DNA of 64,000 bases from JBBDYH01 sp040901795 (GCA_040901795.1 JBBDYH010000080.1:1-64000); one strand, 5' to 3'. Positions 56,350-63,911 are shown, numbered from the stretch's first letter. Notes: generated by a model not told the origin, from the letters alone. Program-made: numbers and translations.

Positions 56350-56547
56350 AGCGATGGATCGCTGTTCAGCACAGAGACCGTTAATACGTCCCCGTTCGTG
56401 GCACTGTCCACGTCGCTAAACCTGCCACTCAGGTCAATGTCTGTATCAAGCGATGGATCGCTGTTCAGCACAGAGACCGTTAACATGTCCCCGTTCGTGG
56501 CACTGTCCACGTCGCTAAACCTGCCACTCAGGTCAATGTCTGTATCA
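56350..56547. repeat. 99-bp tandem duplication inside cadherin-like repeat
   Basis: 56350-56448 and 56449-56547 are adjacent copies with two mismatches (ATAC versus ACAT near position 38). Each encodes 33 residues, starting DTDIDLSGRFSDVD. A third diverged copy occurs within the next 400-base repeat unit (about 56749-56847). The tandem copies are in frame, so they lengthen a partial domain. Confidence 0.85.
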
Positions 56548-57026
56548 CGCGCATCCTCCTCTACGGTTACGTCCGCAATCGGATTGACGATAATCGGTGC
56601 GTCGTTCAACGCGGTCACCGTCACGCGGAAAACATCATTCACCAACGCGCCCCCGCTATCGGTCGCGCGGACGGTGATGTCGGCCTGGCCGTTCTGGTTG
56701 GGCTGGTAGTCGAGCCGGAGCAGCGTCCCGATCAAGGTCGCCGTCACGAGCGATGGATCGCTGTTCAGCACAGAGACCGTTAACATGTCCCCGTTCGTGG
56801 CACTGTCCACGTCGCTAAACCTGCCACTCAGATCAATGTCTGTATTCTCCGCATCCTCCTCCACGGTGACGTCCGCAATCGGATTGACGACAAACGGCGC
56901 GTCGTTCAACGCCGTCACCGTCACGCGGAAAATGTCATTCACCAAGGCGCCCGCGTTATCGGTGGCGCGGACGGTGATGTCGGCCTGGCCGTTCTGGTTG
57001 GGCTGGCAGTCGAGCCGGAGCAGCGT

Positions 57027-57230
57027 CCAGTTGGCTCCTATAAACCGAATGCCTTCGGCCTCTACTAAATGCACGGCAACGTCTGGGAGTGGTGCTCCGA
57101 TCTCTCTGCGAGCGGCTACTACGCGATGTCGCCGCGCGACGATCCACTGAGCGGACGCAACATTTCGGACGACCCCTTGGTGCTAAATCCCGGCGCATTT
57201 CGCGTCATGATACTTGAAGCGATGGCCTAG
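57027..57230 (+). pseudogene. Fragment of formylglycine-generating-enzyme (SUMF1/FGE) domain with in-frame stop
   Basis: The plus strand reads 'PVGSYKPNAFGLY', stop TAA at 57066, then 'MHGNVWEWCSDLSASGYYAM' and on to a TAG at 57228. This is the conserved 'VGxxKPNAFGLYDMHGNVWEWCxD' core of FGE-type proteins, with the codon for Asp changed to a stop. The active-site segments before and after are missing. The left end coincides with the break in the surface-protein repeats: the last eight bases shared with other repeat copies are CAGCGTCC. It is a relic only. Confidence 0.85.
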
Positions 57231-57285
57231 CTTTGGCGACGTGCTGTTTCGCATTCTTCGGTTCGTTTTGCCGCTGTTCTTGCAC

Positions 57286-57430
57286 ATGGAGGAACTCGCC
57301 ATTGAGTTAACCGTGGTGGCCAGTCTGGCACTGGCTGTATTGCTTGCGGTGCTGGCGCTCGTCCGCGAGGTCCGCTTGCGGCGGGCACTGCAACGCTTAC
57401 TGCAACTTGTCCTGACACGATGGAGGTCGA
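57286..57430 (+). CDS. Small membrane protein, 3' end uncertain
   Basis: ATG at 57286 opens 'MEELAIELTVVASLALAVLL', one hydrophobic helix, then an Arg-rich segment (REVRLRRALQRLLQLVLTRW). In related planctomycete clusters a short membrane protein of this composition precedes the lipoprotein and the DUF1257 gene. Here the frame has lost its natural stop and runs on to 57933, a result of the next gene's frameshift. Confidence 0.55.
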
Positions 57431-57933
57431 ATGCAACAGAAGATTGGACGAAAGATCCAATCCGCGATGGTCGTGCTAATCGCTCTCAGCCTCGCTGGCT
57501 GCGACGAAGACAAGGAACTCGCGGAATTGGCCAAGGAAGCCAACCGCCAGCAGGCGAGGAGATGGCCAAGGTCAACCGCGAGGTGGCCGCCGCCTCGAAG
57601 CGCGTAGTCCAAGCGAGCGCGGACGCGACGGATAAGGTGCTCACCATGGAAAGGCAGCTCCAGGAGCACCGCCAGGACGTGGAAGATGAGCGGCAGGAAC
57701 TGGCCCAGGAACGTAAGAGCGACTCACTGTTGGGCGCGTTTCTCGTTACGGCCGCGGGGTTGCTTGCCGTCTCTCTCCCGCTGGTGCTTGCCTGGTATCT
57801 GCTGCACGCACTGCAAACCCAGGGCGAGCCAGCGGTCAGCGAGTTGCTAATCGAAGAACTAGATCGGTCGGCCAGCGAGGGACTTACTCTTCCCAGTCCG
57901 GCCGATGGTCCCCAATATCATTTGGAGGCTTGA
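57431..57933 (+). pseudogene. Lipoprotein gene with one-base frameshift
   Basis: ATG at 57431 gives a lipoprotein signal with lipobox LSLAGC and then 'KELAELAKEANRQQA'. At 57554-57556 one base is missing, so translation would leave the frame; the continuation in the shifted frame is 'EEMAKVNREVAAASKRVVQA', an amphipathic helix, then a transmembrane helix (AAGLLAVSLPLVLAWYLL). The family is a repeated planctomycete membrane-attached coiled-coil lipoprotein upstream of DUF1257. It is likely a pseudogene or a sequencing error. Confidence 0.75.
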
Positions 57934-57938
57934 AAAAC

Positions 57939-58310
57939 TTGTCCCACATCGTCCAGATCCAAACGGAAGTCCGCGATCCGGCGGCAGTGATTGCTGCCTG
58001 CCGGCGCCTCGGACTTGCTGCACCGGTCTTCGAGGCTGTGCAGCTCTTCAGCGGCCAAGAGACTGGCCTGGCCGTACGCCTGCCCGACTGGCAGTATCCA
58101 GTCGTGTGTTACACAGCCAGCGGCCAGCTCAAGTTCGACAACTACGAAGGCCACTGGGGGGACCGCAACGAGCTTGACCGATTCCTGCAGGCCTACGCCG
58201 TGGAAAGAGCCCGCCTCGTAGCCCGCAAGGCGGGCCACAGCGTCAGCGAGCAAACGCTCGCCGACGGCTCGATCAAGCTCACGATCCAAGTTGCGGGAGG
58301 TGCCCTATGA
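57939..58310 (+). CDS. DUF1257 protein (Ycf35-like)
   Basis: 123 aa from a TTG start preceded by GGAGG eleven bases upstream; the longer start at 57930 has worse spacing. 'MSHIVQIQTEVRDPAAVIAA', 'VQLFSGQETGLAVRLPDWQY', 'QLKFDNYEGHWGDRNELDRF' and 'LADGSIKLTIQV' match DUF1257, widespread in cyanobacteria and planctomycetes and linked to plastid ycf35. It overlaps the next gene by ATGA. The function is not established. Confidence 0.9.
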   Translation: MSHIVQIQTEVRDPAAVIAACRRLGLAAPVFEAVQLFSGQETGLAVRLPDWQYPVVCYTASGQLKFDNYEGHWGDRNELDRFLQAYAVERARLVARKAGHSVSEQTLADGSIKLTIQVAGGAL

Positions 58311-58513
58311 CTCCTGGCACAACCAAAATCATTGATGTAATCGTGGCACCTGACGGCAGCACGAAGATCGAAACCAAGGGCTTTTCTGGGTCGGAATGTC
58401 GGCGAGCAAGCCGCGCGCTCGAAGAGGCACTTGGCGCTGGCAAAAGCGAAGAGCTGACCGCCGAATTCTACGGGCGGGCTGAGCAAAGTCAGCACGTTCA
58501 GCAGCCAGGCTGA
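58307..58513 (+). CDS. DUF2997 protein
   Basis: 68 aa, starting in the ATGA overlap with DUF1257. 'KIIDVIVAPDGSTKIETKGF', 'GSECRRASRALEEALGAG' match DUF2997, the usual neighbour of DUF1257. The role is unknown; the two are probably co-translated. Confidence 0.9.
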   Translation: MTPGTTKIIDVIVAPDGSTKIETKGFSGSECRRASRALEEALGAGKSEELTAEFYGRAEQSQHVQQPG

Positions 58514-58547
58514 GAGCTCCTGCGAATGCCGAAGAGCGGTTGGTCAG

Positions 58548-59069
58548 TCACTGCTGGAAACTCCCCTGGCTTAGCAACGCCTTGAATGCGTCGCGCGGTT
58601 TTCCGTAGGGCTCAGACTTCCCGTTGCCAAGGGCGGTCAACAAGCTCTCATTCAGCTTGAAACCAACAGCGTGTGGCGACATTTCGCCGCTCGACAGCCA
58701 CCACGTCGCATGGTGAATGAGATCGTTCATCGATCCGGTGACGGAACGGTCCAGAGCTGTGGCGAAGCGAACGCTTACGCTGGCCGGGGCGATGAACCGC
58801 GCGTAGATGAATTGCTGTCCATCGTCCTGCATGAATTCGCGAATGCAGCTTAAGCCGCGCTCGATGAACCTGCTGCTATCGGTGATCCCCTTGCCGTACA
58901 TCACCGTGGAGTAAAGAGAACTCGTGTTGGACAGCAGGAGATACTGCGTTCGATCCACCGTAAACAGGCGAGCCGACCAGTCCGCATACGGATTCTCAGC
59001 CAACGGCAAGCTCTTTATCGTGCCGGCTCCGATCTTCGTGCTGAGCTTCTGAGTCGGTCGAAAGATCAT
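58548..59069 (-). CDS. DUF6933-like protein
   Basis: The frame extends to 59165 but the ATG at 59069 is the likely start (173 aa): 'MIFRPTQKLSTKIGAGTIKS', 'ADWSARLFTVDRTQYLLLSN'. The pattern 'LFTVDRTQYLLLSNTxSLYS' fits the DUF6933 group. It lies inside the DUF1257-DUF2997-AAA cluster on the opposite strand, which suggests an insertion or rearrangement. The function is unknown. Confidence 0.7.
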   Translation of the reverse strand: MIFRPTQKLSTKIGAGTIKSLPLAENPYADWSARLFTVDRTQYLLLSNTSSLYSTVMYGKGITDSSRFIERGLSCIREFMQDDGQQFIYARFIAPASVSVRFATALDRSVTGSMNDLIHHATWWLSSGEMSPHAVGFKLNESLLTALGNGKSEPYGKPRDAFKALLSQGSFQQ

Positions 59070-59240
59070 TGCTAGTCCAAGGCTCGTCAGAGATATCGCC
59101 ATTCTAGCAAGCTTTACTGCGCTTGAAACGCAAGCGATGTGGCCGCGGACAGGTGAGCAAAGCAAGCAACCGGCAGCAAAGTTTTCGCGGGCCCTTACCG
59201 ATTCTGCTTGCCCATTCCACTAACTTGGAGGCCCTACACC

Positions 59241-59561
59241 ATGCCACTTACCGAGCGTTTATCCGAACACGTGCGCGCCTGCTTCACCGGACTGTGGATC
59301 GCGTCGCACGAGCACGACGACGCTCTGGCAGATATCTCTAAGCTGTCCCGTCAGGAGTGCTGGCACTTGGCCGTTTGGGACATTGACGCCGGTTTGCGCC
59401 TGCCAGGCCAGGAGGCCACCGCGGACTCAGCCGGCACTGATCCGCTGGCGGCCATTCGCGCGCTCTCGGCACTGGCCTCAGAGGATGGAACCGCGCTGTT
59501 GGTGCTGGTGAACTTCCACCGCTTTCTCGGTTCTGCCGAAATCGTCCAGGCGCTAGGCTAG
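59241..59561 (+). pseudogene. AAA ATPase N-terminal fragment (Ycf46-like type)
   Basis: ATG at 59241 after a ribosome site (TTGGAGG) gives 'TERLSEHVRACFTGLWIAS' and 'WDIDAGLRLPGQEA', ending at 'VNFHRFLGSAEIVQALG'. These are the first 106 residues of the AAA ATPase that normally completes the DUF1257/DUF2997 cluster; the ATP-binding (GxxGxGKS) and catalytic parts are absent. A stop closes it. The gene has lost its 3' end. Confidence 0.8.
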
Positions 59562-59564
59562 TGG

Positions 59565-59590
59565 TCGAGCTGCAATTCGATGCAGCTCGA
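59565..59590. repeat. Inverted repeat after the truncated ATPase
   Basis: TCGAGCTGCA (59565-59574) and its complement TGCAGCTCGA (59581-59590) flank ATTCGA. It begins five bases after the stop of the truncated AAA gene and may mark the deletion endpoint or a regulatory hairpin. Confidence 0.55.
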
Positions 59591-59837
59591 ACGTGTGGGG
59601 TCACTGACCATCTGCAGAGCGTCTGTTTTTAGCTATTAGCAGCTGGCCGAGGCCTCAGGGGCGAGCTGTGCGGCCGTCTCGTGGACGTTCACTCGCCGTG
59701 CTAAGGGCGCATGAAGTCGCAGGCTCGTGATGCCCAAGTTCCTAGCCGAGATATGCGCGGTGTGACCTGGCGCTCCCGGAGCTCAACCTCAACCGTGAAT
59801 GCGTCAAGATGCGCAGATTTGGTCGGCTGGTTCGCCT

Positions 59838-60002
59838 TCACTCTTCCAATTCCTGCAGAATCTTGCGCGCTTCCTTGTTTCCAACGACTTCGTGTACCGC
59901 GCGAACGAAACGGGCAAGGATCTTAATGTTCGTCGGAGGGCGCCCGTTCGGTTCTGCGATGACGCGGCGGCGGTTGATTCTTCGCGCGCGGCGAGATGAC
60001 AT
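59838..60002 (-). CDS. Possible small basic protein, 54 aa
   Basis: Starts at ATG 60002 with 'MSSRRARRINRRRVIAEP' and ends 'AVHEVVGNKEARKILQELEE'. The amphipathic tail is protein-like, but the gene begins within six bases of the opposing GGDEF start (59996), which makes a real divergent pair less likely. There are no other supports. Confidence 0.35.
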   Translation of the reverse strand: MSSRRARRINRRRVIAEPNGRPPTNIKILARFVRAVHEVVGNKEARKILQELEE

Positions 60003-60720
60003 TTTGGCTGATTGTGATTTGCATTTTATTCGCCGCACTGCCGATTGGTTTTTTAATAGGTTGGCTGGCATGTGCGCATTGGTCTTCTCGGGCTGCCCAG
60101 CGGGAATCTAGCCGCCTCGAAAGACCTAAAGATCTGCCTTCGCCGCAGCCAGAATCCGTGCTGCAGTATGCAGAAGCGGCCTTCCGGTCATTCAACGCAG
60201 TCACGGATGATTTGCATCATGACGTGGGACTGCATGGCGAGCGAATCGCCGAGGCCACCACCTCGCTTTCCGATCCCTCGCCTGAACAAATCGAGGGCAC
60301 TGTCGCGAGAATCATCGAAGCCAACGCCTGGTTGCAGCAGCAGCTCATAGTCGCCCAGAAGACAATTCGCGAACAATCGCTCGAGCTTGAGCAACGCATG
60401 GTCGAAGCCAACAGCGACGGCCTGACCGGGATTGCGAACCGCCGCGCCTTCGACCTCGAGTTGCAATGCCAGTTGGCACGCTGGTAGAGGTGGCCGACCG
60501 CATTCGCAAAGCCATCGCGGCCGCTGAGATCCCCTGGGAGGGACGGAAGCTCTCAGTCACCGTCAGCGTCGGAGTCGCCGCCCTCTCGCGACTCGACGAT
60601 GCGCTGTCTCTGCTGAAGCGCGCCGACGAAGCGCTCTACATATCCAAGAACTCCGGCCGCAACCGCACGGCGCTGGCGACGCATGTGCCACAGCCGGAAG
60701 AGATTGCGTGTGGCCTGTTA
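59996..60720 (+). pseudogene. Diguanylate-cyclase-like gene with internal deletion of the GGDEF core
   Basis: ATG 59996 opens one transmembrane helix ('LIVICILFAALPIGFLIGWL') and a linker, then 'DGLTGIANRRAFDLELQ', the start of a GGDEF domain. At about 60482 it jumps, out of frame, to 'VADRIRKAIAAAEIPWEGR', the C-terminal end of the domain ('LLKRADEALYISKNSGRNR'). About 70-90 residues, including the GG(D/E)EF site and metal ligand, are gone. The first frame stops at 60487 (TAG). The fragment cannot make cyclic-di-GMP. Confidence 0.85.
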
Positions 60721-60775
60721 AGCCGGCGCGGCCAGGGATCGTCGTGCAACGCAGCGGATCGGCTAAAACCCGCTC

Positions 60776-61030
60776 AGTCCGCGGCGCGATCAATCCCACC
60801 TTGGCCAGCTTGTCGGCAATTTCTTGCGGTCGGCTCGCCACCCAGCGTGCCGTATCGGCGTCGATCGCCTGCCCGGCCAACTGCGCCACCAGCAGCAGCT
60901 CCACGCGGAGCTTGAAGGTCTCGGCGTCGCGCTGCGAGACTTTGCCCAGGCGGATGCTGCGACGTTTGCCATCACCGGCCACAAACTGCACCGTCCGCCA
61001 CCCGTTCGGTTCCCGCGAGATACTGGCCAT
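60776..61030 (-). pseudogene. Integrase N-terminal (arm-binding) fragment
   Basis: From ATG 61030: 'MASISREPNGWRTVQFVAGD', 'GKRRSIRLGKVSQRDAETFK', 'LLVAQLAGQAIDADTARWVA', 'DKLAKVGLIAPRT'. This is the N-terminal AP2-like/arm domain of the planctomycete tyrosine-recombinase type, cut off after PRT near 60776. The XRE gene ends three bases upstream, so the fragment is the last gene of a toxin-antitoxin operon. The missing central and catalytic part is present in opposite orientation from 62900. Confidence 0.8.
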
Positions 61031-61033
61031 AGC

Positions 61034-61417
61034 TCACTTCCCTTTCTTGCCGGCCCGCTTCGCCGGCTGTGCGGCTTTCTTCAAGGCGCGGTCGATTTTG
61101 TCGACCGTGCGAATCGTCGGCGAGTGCTTGCCTGATTCGATCCGCGAAATCGTTTCCTGGCGGACGCCAGCCCGGCGCGCCAACTCCTCTTGCGACAGGC
61201 CGGCCGCCTTTCGGGCTCCGACGATCTTGCGTGCGATCGACACGCGGGCATAAGCCACCGCGGGGCGGTTGCCCTGCGCGTCGGCCGGCGGATAATCGGG
61301 CAGCGCTTCATCGCCGATGGCTTTTGCTTTTGCGGCCAGGCGGCGGAGCCTGTGCCACTGGCGCTCTTCGACCAGGACAAACCGTTTGCCGTTTCGCGTC
61401 ACGACTTGTTCAGCCAT
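61034..61417 (-). CDS. XRE-family HTH antitoxin
   Basis: 127 aa. A Lys/Arg-rich N-terminal region and a complete HTH_3 domain at residues 68-115: 'GARKAAGLSQEELARRAGVR' followed by QETISRIESGKHSPTI. It begins six bases after the RelE gene and ends three bases before the integrase fragment. Probable antitoxin and repressor of the operon, HigA-like in order (toxin first). Confidence 0.9.
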   Translation of the reverse strand: MAEQVVTRNGKRFVLVEERQWHRLRRLAAKAKAIGDEALPDYPPADAQGNRPAVAYARVSIARKIVGARKAAGLSQEELARRAGVRQETISRIESGKHSPTIRTVDKIDRALKKAAQPAKRAGKKGK

Positions 61418-61423
61418 GTTGAA

Positions 61424-61678
61424 TCACTCCCCATAGAATCCGTCACGGTGCCCGACTTTCTCGACCGTCACCACGTCCCCGGCCACATGGAACTGGACCC
61501 GGTAATCGCCCGTCCTGATCCGGTAATGGCCTGCCAGATCGCCTGCCAGCGGCTTGGCGCCGCTCACTTCCGGCCAGCGCTCCAATCGTCCGAAGACCTT
61601 TTCGACGCGCGTTTGAATCACGACCGGCAAGCCGTCGAATTGCTTTTGTGCCTCGGGCGTGACAAGCACGATCGCCAT
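61424..61678 (-). CDS. RelE/HigB-like toxin
   Basis: The frame opens at 61726; ATG 61678 gives 84 aa: 'MAIVLVTPEAQKQFDGLPVV', 'AKPLAGDLAGHYRIRTGDYR', 'VQFHVAGDVVTVEKVGHRD'. The pattern fits the ParE/RelE fold (K, R and H near the C terminus). The family cleaves mRNA on the ribosome or poisons gyrase. A short palindrome lies just upstream. Typical HigB-first order with the HTH partner. Confidence 0.9.
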   Translation of the reverse strand: MAIVLVTPEAQKQFDGLPVVIQTRVEKVFGRLERWPEVSGAKPLAGDLAGHYRIRTGDYRVQFHVAGDVVTVEKVGHRDGFYGE

Positions 61679-61698
61679 GCTGGCAAACCTAATCTCTA

Positions 61699-61712
61699 TG
61701 ACAATTTTGTCA
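61699..61712 (-). promoter_or_regulatory. Palindrome upstream of the toxin gene, candidate operator
   Basis: TGACAATTTTGTCA is a 6-bp inverted repeat with a two-base centre, 21-34 bases before the toxin start codon on the minus strand. Toxin-antitoxin operons are usually autorepressed at such sites. Binding is inferred. Confidence 0.55.
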
Positions 61713-61729
61713 AGATGTCGCTGCAACGC

Positions 61730-62029
61730 TCAGCCCCACGGGCCAGTCCACGAGCCGCTCGCCACGGGCAACGGAAATCCCCATTTGTCGCGGATCTCGC
61801 AACCTCGCCTAACGTTCCGCGGCTCGCCACGATCGACCGCTTCACCACATATGCCCGTCAGCATTTTCAACAAGTCGGCCTTTTGGCCTTTTAGCCGCTG
61901 CAAGAGGTCAGGCGTGAGTGCCCCTGGCGGAGCGTCAATCGTCAAACGGCCGCCGTCGGCAGGATGCAGTCGAATGCAACGCTGATCGCACTCTGCCAGT
62001 AGCTGGGACAGTGCAGATGGGCCGGTCAT
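61730..62029 (-). CDS. TubC_N-like docking-domain protein
   Basis: ATG 62029 gives a 99-aa protein. 'SQLLAECDQRCIRLHPADGG' and 'GALTPDLLQRLKGQKADLLK' match the TubC N-terminal docking-type helix pair seen in small mobile-element and NRPS proteins. The C-terminal third is unremarkable. It precedes the toxin-antitoxin pair on the same strand and starts in an ATGA overlap with the next frame upstream. The function is unknown. Confidence 0.6.
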   Translation of the reverse strand: MTGPSALSQLLAECDQRCIRLHPADGGRLTIDAPPGALTPDLLQRLKGQKADLLKMLTGICGEAVDRGEPRNVRRGCEIRDKWGFPLPVASGSWTGPWG

Positions 62030-62337
62030 ATCGTCACCTGAACGCGGTCGTTGTCCGCAACATCGCCAAGATCGCACAATTTGGCATCCTTGCCATAGTT
62101 CGCCAGCGCCGGGCGCGTATTCCGGACACGGGATCGGCGCGGCAGTTCCCGCCGACGAGCGGGAACAGTATTTGGCGATCGGTGCAGAACCTGGAGTAAC
62201 ACTTGAGAGCGCGCTTGCCGTCGGCCCGTGTTGGTCACGATCTGCGACACGCGATACCAGTCGGGAACCGAATGCGCCCGAGGTCTTCGGCGAGACTTCG
62301 TCCGCGTCGACTCATTGCTGGCGATAAACGTAGTCAC
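62026..62337 (-). CDS. Possible protein, 103 aa, unknown
   Basis: GTG start at 62337; 'GRRQARSQVLLQVLHRSPNT' is basic, and the C terminus 'KLCDLGDVADNDRVQVTI' looks like a real soluble domain end. Its stop overlaps the TubC_N-like ATG by four bases (ATGA), which supports translational coupling. The Arg/Pro-rich middle weakens the case. Confidence 0.4.
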   Translation of the reverse strand: MTTFIASNESTRTKSRRRPRAHSVPDWYRVSQIVTNTGRRQARSQVLLQVLHRSPNTVPARRRELPRRSRVRNTRPALANYGKDAKLCDLGDVADNDRVQVTI

Positions 62338-62503
62338 AGTAGGATACCCACCCCAGCCCCAGCGCGATGAGCGACACCAGAACGAACAGAGTCGAGAGAC
62401 GGAATCGCAGCGCAGGATGATTCACAACAACTACAACACTGGTCGGGCGCCGGTAATGAAATGATAGAGAAACCCTGCGACAGGCGCCGGCAAGGCCATC
62501 CAC
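62312..62503 (-). CDS. Small planctomycete membrane protein
   Basis: 63 aa. The segment 'LRFRLSTLFVLVSLIALGLG' is the well-known short planctomycete membrane motif (RFxLxTLxxxVxLxAxxLGW), ending WVSYCDYVYRQQ. The start is unclear: ATG at 62503 adds a poorly matching leader of about 30 residues. The role is unknown. Confidence 0.45.
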   Translation of the reverse strand: MDGLAGACRRVSLSFHYRRPTSVVVVVNHPALRFRLSTLFVLVSLIALGLGWVSYCDYVYRQQ

Positions 62504-62581
62504 ACTATAGCAAATCGAAGCCCAGCCGTTTTATCAGATCTGCAGCGACCGCCAATTCGACGATATTCGACTGACCAGAAA

Positions 62582-62824
62582 TCAATTCGGCCAGGTCGGC
62601 GCCTGGGTTTCGTCGTCTGGCACGGCGGCAATCATCTGGGAATACAACTTTGCCGCGCACTGGGGACAGTACCAGGCCTTGTCTGGGCCTGGTACCCATT
62701 CAGCACTCAAAGCGCGGCGCTCGCATTCACCGCGATCGCTGGAAGAAAATGGCGAGACGCTATTCGCATCGCGGCAGCCGGGATAGTCGCAAGAGATTAG
62801 GTAGTGGACTCGTCGGTGTAGCAT
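62582..62824 (-). CDS. Small zinc-ribbon-like protein
   Basis: The frame reaches 62935; the ATG at 62824 gives about 80 aa with paired cysteines: CDYPGC, GECERR and YCPQCAAK. 'ALSAEWVPGPDKAWYCPQC' is a compact zinc-knuckle-like end. It lies between the toxin-antitoxin block and the integrase and faces away from the latter. No family assignment. Confidence 0.5.
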   Translation of the reverse strand: MLHRRVHYLISCDYPGCRDANSVSPFSSSDRGECERRALSAEWVPGPDKAWYCPQCAAKLYSQMIAAVPDDETQAPTWPN

Positions 62825-63888
62825 CTTGGTGCATGACGGACTGGCGACACTCGCTGAGAAGTTGCTTCCATTGTAATTACCGATCTGGCGTTGGCAGCAT
62901 CCCGTACGGCCGCCGAACTGACGCTCGAACAACACCTACAGAGCTACGTCGACAAGCGGGGGGACGTGAAACCGGCCACGGCGATCAATTGGGGGCATTC
63001 GCGGCGCTGCCTGCTGGCGTACTTCGGGGCGGAGCGGTCCTTGGCGAGTATCACGGCTGGCGAGGCCCGCGACTGGGAGCGCTGGCTCAAGACCGGCGCG
63101 GCGCGCGAGAACCGATACGACAGGCGGGAAGCGGGCGACGGATTGGCGCCGAACACCGTGCGAAAGCGCGTGAGCAACGCCAAGCAGTTTTTTGCGGATG
63201 CGATGTCTCGTGAGCTGATCGACAAGAACCCGTTTGCCGGACTGAAGGGGAGCGTCGGGAACAACCGCGAGCGTGATTACTTCGTCAGCCGCGAGGTCGC
63301 CGAGAAAGTGTTGGCGGCGTGTCCGGACAACGAATGGCGATTGCTGTTCGCGCTGAGCCGCTATGGGGGCCTGCGCTGCCCCTCGGAGCACCTGGCATTG
63401 ACCCTGGGGGGACGTGAATTGGGCGGAAGGGCGGATGGTCGTGCGGTCGGCTAAGACCGAGCACCACGAGGGGAAGGGGATGCGCGTCGTGCCGATCTTT
63501 CCGGAGCTACGGCTATACCTGGAGGCCGCCTGGGACGCCGCAGAGGACGGAGCGACGTTCGTCGTCACTCGGTACCGCGACTGCAACGCCAACCTGCGGA
63601 CGCAGCTTAAGCGGATCATCCGCCGGGCGGGCGTGAAGCCGTGGCCGAAGCTGTTTTACAATTTGAGGGCCAGCCGGGCAACGGAACTGGCCAACGAGTA
63701 TCCGGCGCATGTGGCCGCGGCGTGGCTCGGTCACTCGACGCTGGTGGCGCACAAGCACTATTGGCAAGTGACCGACGCGGACTTCGCCAAGGCGATTCAG
63801 ACGACCGGTGAGGCGCTGCAGAATCCGGTGCAGCAAGCGCACGCGGAGCCTTGCACGACTGAGCAAAGGCAGCGAGCCGCCAACGAAA

Positions 63889-63911
63889 ACGCCCCGGTTT
63901 TGCCGGGGCGT
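63889..63911 (-). terminator. tRNA-side intrinsic terminator
   Basis: ACGCCCCGG (63889-63897) and CCGGGGCGT (63903-63911) form a perfect 9-bp stem with loop TTTTG. On the minus strand it is followed by TTTTCGTT, so it ends transcription of the tRNA gene that reads leftwards. Confidence 0.75.

Larger units (their letters stand above)
54122..57027 (-). pseudogene. Large surface adhesin pseudogene (cadherin-like, PKD and GEVED repeats)
   Basis: Minus-strand pieces reconstruct a long multidomain protein. 57027-56190: cadherin-like repeats ('IADVTVEEDAENTDIDLSGR', 'NGQADITVRATDNAGALVND'). A one-base loss near 56188 shifts the frame, after which a PKD-type part reads 'DAGGPYSAPEGSSFQLDGSA' (56188-55640). 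At about 55640 the PKD part runs out of frame into a truncated GEVED domain ('LDAWIDFDQSATFDVDEH'). Two GEVED copies follow to 54327. There a deletion joins in another frame to a distant C-terminal piece ('FDDADADTLFGRDQILDWFF') that ends at 54122. The 5' end is cut at 57027 by an antisense FGE fragment. The gene cannot encode an intact protein. Confidence 0.85.

Noticed and set aside
58548..59165. Upstream extension of the DUF6933-like gene to 59165
   Set aside because: The first 32 codons have no match to the family; ATG at 59069 is preferred.
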